Positions 39,573 to 64,000 of a DNA stretch of 64,000 bases are shown one piece after another. Source of the stretch: Streptomyces violaceusniger (GTDB taxonomy: Bacteria; Actinomycetota; Actinomycetes; Streptomycetales; Streptomycetaceae); assembly GCA_005405945.1 (NCBI GenBank), contig BJHW01000002.1, positions 620,001-684,000 of the forward strand. Reading direction: 5' to 3'. The position numbers and the translations under genes are program-made. Numbering within the stretch: position 1 is the stretch's first letter; each line of letters begins with the position of its first letter. The notes beneath the pieces are model-generated. The model was not told the DNA's origin and ran no database searches. It saw nothing but the letters and a program-made list of their open reading frames with translations.

Positions 39573-42500
39573 TGGCGAACGAGAACGAAGAGAAACTCCT
39601 CACCTACCTCAAGCGGGTCTCCTCCGACCTCAAGCAGGCCCGTGACCGGCTGGAGCGGATCGAGGCCGACGAGCGCGAGCCGATCGCCATCGTTTCGATG
39701 GGCTGCCGCTTCCCCGGCGGTGTCCGCTCGCCGGAGGACCTGTGGCGGCTGGTGGCCGAGGGCCGCGACGCGATCTCGGAGTTCCCCGCCAACCGGGGCT
39801 GGGATGTCGAGGGTCTCTACGACCCCGACCCGGGCCGGTCCGGCACCTGCAACACCCGCGAAGGCGGATTCGTCCACGACGCCGACCAGTTCGACCCGGC
39901 GTTCTTCGGCATTTCGCCGCGCGAGGCGCTGGCCATGGACCCGCAGCAGCGGCTGCTGCTGGAGGTGTCCTGGGAGGCGATCGAACGCGCGGGCATCGAC
40001 CCGCTCTCGCTGAAGGGCACCAGGGCCGGGGTCTATGTGGGGCTCGCCTCGTTCCAGTACGGCGGGGACCCGCAGTACGCCCCGCAGAGTGTCGAGGGCC
40101 ATCTGCTCATCGGCAACGTCTCCAGCGTGGCCTCCGGCCGGATCTCCTACACCCTCGGTCTGGAGGGACCGGCCATCACCCTGGACACCGCGTGCTCCTC
40201 GTCGCTGGTGACCATGCATCTGGCGGCCCAGGCGCTGCGTCGCGGCGAGTGCTCGCTGGCGCTGGCCGGAGGGGTGGCGGTCATGGCCACCCCGGGTGTC
40301 TTCGTCGAGTTCAGCCATCAGCGCGGGCTGGCCGCCAACGGCCGCTGCAAGTCCTTCGCCGCGGGCGCCGACGGCACCGGCTGGGGCGAGGGCGCGGGCA
40401 TGGTGCTGCTGGAGCGGCTGTCCGACGCCCGCCGCAACCGCCACCCGGTCCTCGCCGTGCTGCGCTCCAGCGCCATGAACCAGGACGGCGCCAGCAACGG
40501 CCTCGCCGCGCCCAACGGCCCCGCCCAGCGCCGGGTCATCGAGGCGGCGCTGGCCGCCGCCGGGCTCACGGTGGACGACGTCGACGCCGTCGAGGCCCAT
40601 GGCACGGGCACCGCGCTCGGCGATCCCATCGAGGCGGGCGCGCTGCTCGCCACGTACGGCAAGGGGCGCACCTCCGGCCATCCGCTGTGGCTCGGCTCGC
40701 TCAAGTCCAACATCGGCCACACCCAGGCGGCGGCCGGGGTCGGCGGCGTCATCAAGACGGTGATGGCGCTGCGCCACGGGACGCTGCCGAAGACACTCCA
40801 CGTCGAGCAGGCGTCCCCGGCCGTCAACTGGTCCTCCGGCGCGGTCGAGCTGCTGACCGAGGCCCGGGAGTGGCCCGAGCGTGGCCGTCCGCGCCGCGCC
40901 GGGGTGTCCGCGTTCGGCGTGAGCGGCACCAACGCCCATGTCATCCTCGAACAGGCCCCGCCCGCCGGGGAGGACGAGGAGGACGAGGCCCCCGCCCTCG
41001 ACGGGACCGCGCTCGGTGGCTCCGCGATCCCCTGGGTGCTCTCCGGCAGAAGCGAAGCGGCCCTGCGGGCGCAGGCGGAGCGGCTGCTGGCGCATCTGAA
41101 CGAGCGCCCCGAGGTGTCCCCGGCCGACGTCGGCCACTCGCTCGCCACCGGACGGTCGGCCTTCGAATACCGCGCCGCGGTGGTGGGCGTGGACCGCCCT
41201 CAACTGCTGGGCCGCCTGGAGGCGTTGGCCTCCGGAGGGGCGTCCGCGGGCGTGGTACGCGGCGAGGACGCGGCGGTGCCGGAGGCCCGCCCGGTGTTCG
41301 TGTTCCCGGGGCAGGGGTCGCAGTGGCTGGGGATGGCGGTCGAGTTGCTGGACTCCTCGCCGGTGTTCGCCGGGCGGATCGCGGAGTGTGAGGCGGCGCT
41401 TGCAGCGTTCGTCGACTGGTCGGTGACCGAGGTGTTGCGGGGTGAGGGTCCGGGGTTGGACCGGGTGGATGTGGTGCAGCCGGCGTTGTGGGCGGTGATG
41501 GTGTCGCTGGCGGAGGTGTGGCGGGTGTGTGGTGTGACTCCCGCCGCCGTGGTGGGGCATTCGCAGGGGGAGATCGCGGCGGCGGTGGTGGCGGACGCGC
41601 TGTCGCTGGAGGACGGGGCCCGGGTGGTGGCCCTGCGCTCGCAGGCCATCGCCCGTGGACTGGCCGGACACGGCGGCATGATGTCCGTGTCGCTCCCGGT
41701 CGAGAAGGTGCGGGAGCAGATCGCCGCGTGGGAGGGCCGTATCTCCGTGGCGGCCGTCAACGGCCCCGGCGCGGTGGTGGTCTCCGGCGATCCGGAGGCG
41801 CTGCGGGAACTCCAGACGGAGTGCGAGTCGGAGAACGTCCGGGCGAAGGTGATCCCGGTGGACTACGCCTCGCACTCCGCCCAGGTGGAGCAGATCCACG
41901 ACGAACTGCTGCGGATCCTCGCCCCCATCCGGCCGCGCGCCTCGCGGATCGTCTTCCACTCCACCGTCACCGGTGAACCCCTGGACACGGCTGGGCTCGA
42001 CGCCGCCTACTGGGCGCGCAACCTGCGGGAGACCGTACAGCTCGAAGCGGCCACCCGGGCGCTGCTCACCCGCGGCCACCGGCTGTTCGTGGAGGTGAGC
42101 CCACACCCCGTGCTGGCCGCCGCCATCGAGGCCACCGTCGAGGCCGCCGAGGGCTCGGCTGCCGTCATCGGCACCCTGCGCCGCGAGGAGGGTGGCCCCG
42201 AGCGGTTGTTGCTCTCGCTCGCCCAGGGCTACGTCCACGGCGCGGAGGTGGACTGGCGGGGGCTGTTCGCAGGGCGGGGCGCCAGGCGTGTCGACCTTCC
42301 CACGTACGCGTTCCAGCGCGCCCGCTACTGGGTCGAGCCCCAGACCGGCTCCGTCGCCGAGGCGGCCACCGGCCCGGCGGAGGCGGAGTTCTGGACCGCG
42401 GTCGAGAAGGCCGACCTGGACACGCTGACGGCCACATTGGGCGCGGCCGCCGACGCACCGCTCAGCGAGGTGCTTCCGCTGCTCTCCTCATGGCGGTCCC

Positions 42501-44446
42501 GGCTGAGCGACCAGGCGGTGCTGGACTCGTGGCGCTACCGCATCGGCTGGCAACCGCTCGACGGCCGGCGGACCCCCACGCTCCCGGACCGCCTGCTGGT
42601 GGCGGTGCCCGCCGAGGCATGGGCGACTGATACCGAGGCCGTCACCGCCGGGCTCGCCGCGCTCGGCGTCGAGGTCGTCGCCGTACGCGTCGGACCGGAC
42701 GACACCGACCGCGCCCGGCTCGCCGCCCGTATCACCGATTCCCTGGCGGACGCCGGGGTGCCCGGCGGCGTGATGTCCCTCCTCGCTCTCGACGAGACAC
42801 CGCACCCGGAACACCCCGGCGTCCCCACCGGGTTCGCCACCACCCTCGACCTGGTGCGGGCGCTGGGCGAGGCGGGCGTCGACGCGCCCCTGTGGTGTGT
42901 CACCCGCGGCGCCGTCTCGACCAGCGGCGCCGACCGGCTCGACGCCCCCGCGCAGGCCCTCGTCTGGGGCCTGGGCGGTGCGGTCGCCCTGGAACACCCC
43001 CAGCGCTGGGGCGGTCTGATCGATCTGCCCGGGACGCTCGACGAGGGTTCCCTCCGGGCCCTCGCCAGCGCCCTGACCGGCCAGGACGGCGAGGACCAGC
43101 TGGCCATCCGCGCCTCGGGCACCTTCGCCCGGCGGCTCCGGCGGGCCGGTGCCGGCCGCTCCGCTGAGCGTTGGCAGCCTCGCGGCACCGTACTCATCAC
43201 CGGTGGCACCGGAGGCATCGGCGCCCAGATCGCCCGCGGGCTGGTCGACGAGGGCGCCGCACACGTGGTGCTGGTCAGCCGCCGGGGGCCCCGGGCCCCG
43301 GGCGCGGCCGAGCTGGAGGCCGAACTGACCGAGCGCGGCGCCCGGGTGACCGTCGCCGCCTGCGATGTGGCCGACCGCGAGGCCGTGGCCCACCTGCTGG
43401 ACCAGGTCACGGACAACGGCGCGGACCATCCGCTCACCGCCGTGGTGCACGCCGCGGGCGCGCTGGACGACGCCACCGTGGACGCGCTCACGCCCGAGCG
43501 GGTCGAGGCCGTGCTGCGGCCCAAGGTGGCGGGCGCGCGCCATCTGCACGAGCTCACCCGGGACGTGGACCTGGACCTCGACGCGTTCGTCCTGATCTCC
43601 TCGATCGCCGGCACCGTGGGCGCAGCGGGTCAGGGCAACTACGCGGCGGCCAGCGCGTATCTCGACGCGCTCGCCCAGCTGCGCCGCGCGGACGGCCTGC
43701 CCGCCACCTCGGTGGCCTGGAGCGCCTGGGCGGGCGGCGGAATGATCGACGGCGAGGTGGCGGACCAGCTGCGACGGCGTGGCGCGCCGCCCATCGCCGG
43801 CACACGGGCGCTGGAGCTGCTGCGGCAGACGGTGGCGCAGGGCGATGGCGTCCTCGTCGCGGCCGACATCGACTGGGGCCGTTTCGCCCCCGCCCTGTCC
43901 GCCACCCGGCCGCTGCCACTGCTCGCCGACCTCCCCGAGGCGGGCGGCACCGGGCAGGACCCGGCCGGAGCGGAGCGGGAGGAGGCCGGTGGCGCCGCCG
44001 CGCTGCGCACGCGGCTCGCGGAGCTCGGCCCGGCCGACCGCCACACCGCCCTGGTGGAGCTGGTGAGCGAGCAGGCGGCCGCGGCCCTCGGCTACGCCGA
44101 CGCGGGCGCGGTCGAGACCGGACGGGCCTTCAAGGAGCTGGGCTTCGACTCGCTCACCGCCGTCGATCTCCGCAACCGGCTGAACGCCGCCACCGGGCTG
44201 CGACTGCCGGTCACCCTCGTCTTCGACTACCCCACCGCCGACGACCTCGCCGTGCTGCTGCGGGAGGAACTGCTGCCATCGGGCGGGGAGTCCGTGGACA
44301 CCGTGGCGCTCGCCGAGCTCGACCGCGTCCAGTCCACCCTCGCCGCCCTGGAGCTGGACGACATCGAGTCGGCCACGGACGACGAGATGTTCGCGCTGCT
44401 CGACGGGGTGTTCGAGCTGCTGGGCCGGGATCTGACGGCCCCGTGA
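39572..44446 (+). CDS. Modular PKS subunit 2: module 3, KR probably inactive
   Basis: 1624 residues, one uninterrupted frame. N-terminal docking coil (EEKLLTYLKRVSSDLKQARD), KS (from about 36, Cys208), methylmalonyl AT (GHSQGEIAAAVV about 661, YASH about 765), KR (loop GTVLITGGTGGIGAQ at 1206, LDD present), ACP (GFDSLTAVDL about 1527), and a C-terminal docking region ending in DDEMFALLDGVFELLGRD. In the KR, Tyr1357 is kept but the catalytic Asn four residues on is Ser1361 (YAAAS instead of YAAAN), so little or no ketoreduction is expected. That would leave the keto group that forms the hemiketal carbon in elaiophylin. The start ATG shares its A with the previous stop (TGATG), so the two genes are translationally coupled. 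Confidence 0.93.
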
Positions 44447-44507
44447 ACCGCCGCGCCACCGCCCCGGCCGCCACCGACGTTCCGGCCCTCTTGAGGAGCT
44501 GACGACC

Positions 44508-49434
<4,927 letters not shown>

Positions 49435-49458
49435 CGAGACTCGACTGCGGAGCTGACA

Positions 49459-59604
<10,146 letters not shown>

Positions 59605-59642
59605 TGCACGGAGTTGGAATTCACAGAGATGGGCGGTAAACG

Positions 59643-62600
59643 GTGAGCGAGGCAAAGCTCCGCGACTACCTCAAGCGAGTGACCACGGATCTGCACCGCA
59701 CTCGCCAGCGCCTCCAGGAGGCCGAGGCAAAGGACCACGAGCCCATCGCCATCGTGGGGATGGCCTGCCGCTACCCCGGTGGCGTGGCCTCGCCGGAGGA
59801 CCTGTGGGAGCTGGTGGCGAACGGCCGCGACGCGGTCACCGAGTTCCCCGCCGACCGCGGCTGGGACCTGGAGGCCCTGTACGACCCGGACCCGGACAAG
59901 CCGGGGACGAGCTATGCGCGCGAAGGCGGCTTCGTCACCGACGCCGACCACTTCGACCCCGCGTTCTTCGGCATCTCCCCGCGCGAGGCCCTGGCCATGG
60001 ACCCGCAGCAGCGGCTGCTGCTGGAGACCGCGTGGGAGGCCATGGAGCGGGCCGGGGTCGACCCGGCCACGCTGCGCGGCAGCCGCACCGGCGTCTTCGC
60101 GGGGGTGATGTACCAGGACTACGCGACCCGGCTGCGCCAGGTTCCCGACGATGTCGAGGGGTACGTGGGCAGCGGTGGCTCCGGCAGCATCGCCTCCGGC
60201 CGTATCGCCTACACCTTCGGTCTCGAAGGGCCCGCGGTCACCGTGGACACCGCCTGCTCGTCCTCGCTGGTGGCCCTGCACCTCGCCGCGCAGGCGCTGC
60301 GCCGCCGGGAATGCTCCCTGGCCCTGGTCGGTGGGTCGATGGTGATGTCCACACCGGTGGCCTTCGTGGACTTCAGCCGCCAGCGCGGGCTCGCCTCCGA
60401 CGGCCGCTGCAAGGCGTTCGCCGCGTCCGCCGACGGCACCGGCTGGGGCGAGGGCGTGGGCATGCTGCTGGTGGAGCGGCTGTCGGACGCGCGGGCAGGC
60501 GGACACCAGGTGCTCGCGGTCGTCACGGGCTCCGCCACCAACCAGGACGGCGCCAGCAGCGGGCTCACCGCTCCCAACGGCCCCTCCCAGCAGCGCGTCA
60601 TCCGGCAGGCACTGGCCGACGCCGGGCTGACCCCGGCCGACGTGGACGCGGTCGAGGCCCACGGCACCGGCACCCCGCTCGGCGACCCCATCGAGGCGGG
60701 CGCGCTGCTCGCCACCTACGGCCAGGACCGCCCGAGGACTGGCCGCTGTGGCTCGGTTCCCTGAAGTCCAACATCGGCCACACCCAGGCCGCCGCGGGCG
60801 TCGGCGGGGTCATCAAGACGGTGCTGGCGCTGCGCCACGGCGTGCTGCCCAAGACCCTGCACGCCGAGGAGCCCACGCCCAACGTGGACTGGGAGTCGGG
60901 CGCGGTACGGCTGCTGGCCGAGGCCCGGCCGTGGCCCGAACCGGAGACCGAGCGGCCGCGCCGCGCCGCCGTGTCCGCCTTCGGATTCAGCGGTACCAAC
61001 GCCCATGTGATCCTGGAGCAGGCCCCGCCGAGGAGGTCGCGGAGGAGGCCGCCGACCAGACACCGGCCGACGAGACACCCGCGGACACCGCGCCCGCCGC
61101 CGCACCCGCCACCATGTCCGACCTGGTGCCGTGGCCGCTGTCGGGGCGGACCGAGGAGGCCCTGCGGGCCCAGGCCGCGCGGCTGCGGTCCTACGTGGCG
61201 GGCGCCCCCGGGCCGTCCCCCGTGGACATCGGCTACTCGCTGGCGCTCACCCGCTCCGCCTTCGCCCACCGCGCGGTGGTCGTGGGTTCGGACCGTGCCG
61301 AACTGCTCGGCGAACTCGACCAGTTGGCCTCCGGCGTCACCCCCGGCGCGGTGGCCGGTGCGGGCAAGACGGCGTTCCTGTTCACCGGGCAGGGCGCACA
61401 GCGGCTCGGCATGGGACGCGCCCTGCACACCGCCTTCCCGGTCTTCGCCGCCGCGTTCGACACCGTCTGCGCCCAGCTCGACCGCCACCTGGACGGCCAT
61501 GCCGGGCACGCGGTGCGCGAGGTGGTCTTCGGTGAGGACGCCGAGCTGCTGGACCGAACCCTCTACACCCAGGCCGGTCTCTTCGCCGTCGAGGTGGCGC
61601 TGTACCGGCTGCTGGAGTCCTGGGGTGTGACCGCGGACTTCCTGGTCGGCCACTCGGTGGGCGAGCTGGCGGCGGCCCATGTGGCGGGCGTGTTCTCGTT
61701 GGAGGACGCGTGTGCGCTGGTCGCGGCCCGGGGCCGGCTGATGGACGCGCTGCCCGCCGGAGGCGCCATGGTCTCGCTCCAGACCGGCGAGGGCGAGGTG
61801 CTGACCCATCTGGAGGGCCAGGAGGACCGGGTGGTCCTGGGCGCGGTCAACGGCCCGGCCGCCACGGTGATCTCCGGTGAGGAGACGGCCGTTCTGCGGA
61901 TCGCGGAAGCGGTGGGCGTCAAGAGCAAGCGGCTGCGGGTCGGTGTCGCCTCCCACTCGCCGCTGATGGATCCCATGCTGGAGGAATTCGCGAAGGTCGC
62001 CGGCGAGCTGGCCTACGCCACCCCACGGATCGCGGTGGTCTCCAACGTGACCGGCGAGGCGGCGGCCGAGGAGCTGTGCTCACCCGAGTACTGGGTGCGC
62101 CATGTGCGGCAGCCGGTGCGGTTCCAGGACGGGATGCGGTTCCTCGAGGACCAGGGGGTGACCCGCTATGTGGAGGTCGGCCCGTCCGGCGTGCTGTCCG
62201 TGATGGGGCAGGAGTGCGTCGCCGACCCCGACGCCGCCGCGTTCATCACCCTGCTCCACAAGGACCGCGACGAGGCCGCGTCGCTGCTGGCCGGGGTGGG
62301 CCGGGTGCACGCCCACGGTGGCGCGGTGGACTGGGAGAAGGTGTTCGCGGGCCGTGGCGCCCGTAGGGTGGACTTGCCCACGTACGCCTTCCAGCGGCAG
62401 CGCTACTGGCTGGACGGCCAGGACCGGGCGGGCGATGTGGCCTCGGCGGGGCTGGGATCGGCCGGGCATCCGCTGCTGGGCGCCGCCGTCGAACTCGCCG
62501 ACACCGACGGCCTGGTGCTCACCGGGCGGCTGTCCCTGGCCACCCAGCCCTGGCTGACCGACCACGCCGTCTCCGGCACGGTCCTCTTCCCCGGCACCGC

Positions 62601-64000
62601 GTTCCTCGAGCTCGCGATCCAGGCCGGTGACCAGGTCGGCCGCGACCAGGTCGAGGAGCTGACCCTCCAGGCGCCGCTGATCCTCCCCGCCCGTGGCGCG
62701 CTCACCCTCCGGGTGACCGTGGGCGAACCCGACGAGAGCGGACGGCGCCCGCTGAACGTCCACTCCCGCCCCGAGGGCGCCGGGTTCGGCGAGCCGTGGA
62801 CCCCGCACGCCACCGGCACGCTCGCCACCGCCACACCTGCTGCCCCCGCCGAGCTGACCGCGTGGCCTCCGGCGGACGCCACCGAACTCGACGTCAGCGA
62901 CGTGTACGAGCGGTACGCGGCGGGCGGCTTCGGCTACGGCCCGGCCTTCCGGGGCCTGCGCGCCGCCTGGCTGCGCGGCGACGAGGTGTTCGCCGAGGTG
63001 CGGCTGGCCCAGGAGCAGCGGCCGGCCGCCGCCGGGTACGGGATCCACCCGGCCCTGCTCGACGCCTCCCTGCACGGCATCGCGCTCGGCACCCTCTTCG
63101 CCGGGGAGGACCCCGAGACGGCGCAGGGGCGGTTGCCGTTCTCCTGGACCGGGGTGTCGCTGCACGCCGCCGGGGCCGACGAGGTGCGGGTGCGGATCTC
63201 CCCGGCCGGGGAGGACACCGTGGCGCTCGCGGTGGCCGACCCCACCGGTCGCCCGGTGGCCACCGTCGAGGGCCTGCGCTTGCGCAAGATGACCGGCGAC
63301 CAGCTCAGCGGCGCCCGCGCCGCGAGCAGCGAGTCGCTGTTCCAGCTCGACTGGCCCGCGCTCGCGGGCGCGGGCCGGCCCACCCCACTGACGCGGGCCG
63401 CGCTGGTCGGTGACGATGGACTGGAGGTCACCGAGAGCCTCTTCGCGGCCGGGGTCCACCTGGAGTCGTATGTGGACCTGGAGTCGCTGGGCGCGGCCGT
63501 CGACGCCGGTACGGCCGCCCCCGCGGCGGTCCTGGTGTCCTGTGCCGCCGGGACCGGCGCACCGGCCGACGCGGTGCGGGACTCCCTGCGCACCGCCCTG
63601 GAGCTGGCCCAGAAGTGGTCGGCCGATGAGCGGTTCGCCGACTCCCGGCTGGTGTTCGTCACCCGTGGTGCGGTGGCCACCGCACCCGGCGCGGAGGTCA
63701 CCGATCTGCCGGGCGCCGCCGTCTGGGGCCTGGTGCGCTCGGCGCAGTCGGAGAACCCCGACCGGTTCACCCTCCTCGACCTCGACGAACACGAGGAGTC
63801 CGTACGCGCCATCCCGGCGGCCCTCCCCTCCGGGGAGCCGCAGCTCGCGCTGCGCGCCGGACAGGCGCACACCCCGCGGCTCGCCCGCGCCCAGGGCGCC
63901 ACCGGCGCCGCCCGGCCCCTGGACCCCGAGGGCACCGTGCTGATCACCGGCGCCACCGGTACGCTCGGCGGGCTGCTCGCCCGCCACCTGGTGACCCGCC
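59643..64000 (+). CDS. Modular PKS subunit 5: module 7 (3' end outside window)
   Basis: Docking coil SEAKLRDYLKRVTTDLHRTR, KS (Cys205), AT, DH and the beginning of KR (GTVLITGATGTLGGLLARHL at the window end). The AT has the malonyl-type GHSVG but VASH (nt 61945-61956) where malonyl ATs here have HAFH and methylmalonyl ATs have YASH, so specificity is less certain; malonyl is expected from the product. The DH is intact (His in TDHAVSGTVLFPG, GYGPAF, HPALLDASLH). GTG 59643 follows AGAGATGGGCGG, 38 bases after subunit 4. One-base losses at CCC 60731-60733 and CCCC 61023-61026 split the frame. An ACP and thioesterase are expected past the edge; the TE would join two chains into the macrodiolide. 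Confidence 0.92.

Overview
The DNA is very GC-rich with strong third-position G/C bias. It carries a giant modular type I polyketide synthase (PKS), a LuxR-family LAL regulator with a TTA codon and a full corrin-ring pathway, which points to Streptomyces. The combination matches the elaiophylin locus of the S. violaceusniger/DSM 4137 group, which is published as lying next to cobalamin genes. That species-level assignment is inference from module logic and context, not a database hit.

Layout. (1) 1-8849: cobalamin biosynthesis: cbiD (cut by the window edge), cobK, then the overlapping minus-strand operon cobG-cobH-cobIJ, and cobN on the plus strand behind a cobalamin riboswitch. (2) 8850-17791: metal-transport and accessory genes: a small hypothetical gene, a CDF zinc-type exporter, a 42-residue peptide gene, a 1535-residue CtpI-like P-type ATPase with a divergent 100-residue partner, and a lipase-maturation-factor-like membrane protein. 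(3) 17792-26021: precursor, regulator and sugar genes: an NphT7-like acetoacetyl-CoA synthase and a tandem 3-hydroxyacyl-CoA dehydrogenase (C4 / ethylmalonyl-CoA supply), the LAL regulator, and rmlA and rmlB (dTDP-4-keto-6-deoxyglucose). (4) 26158-64000: five co-directional PKS genes, the last cut by the window end.

The PKS reads: loading KSQ-AT(malonyl)-ACP; module 1 KS-AT(ethylmalonyl-type TAGH)-dead DH-KR-ACP; module 2 KS-AT(malonyl)-KR-ACP; module 3 KS-AT(methylmalonyl)-KR with catalytic Asn changed to Ser-ACP; module 4 KS-AT(methylmalonyl)-KR-ACP; module 5 KS-AT(methylmalonyl)-KR-ACP; module 6 KS-AT(malonyl)-DH-KR-ACP; module 7 KS-AT-DH-KR... to the edge. This predicts acetate starter, ethyl branch, acetate, an unreduced keto next to a methyl branch, two further methyl branches and a terminal diene. 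That is the octaketide half of the macrodiolide elaiophylin, and rmlA/rmlB would serve its deoxysugar.

Data quality matters here. At least 16 reading-frame breaks occur in eight genes (cobIJ, cobH, cobG, cobN and PKS genes 1, 3, 4 and 5). Each is explained by one missing base in a short run of C or G. They look like assembly errors, so the genes are annotated across them as intact. A recurring TTAGGGGTGG-type motif in the intergenic regions of the precursor, regulator, sugar and PKS genes is the best candidate for an undescribed operator of the cluster regulator.
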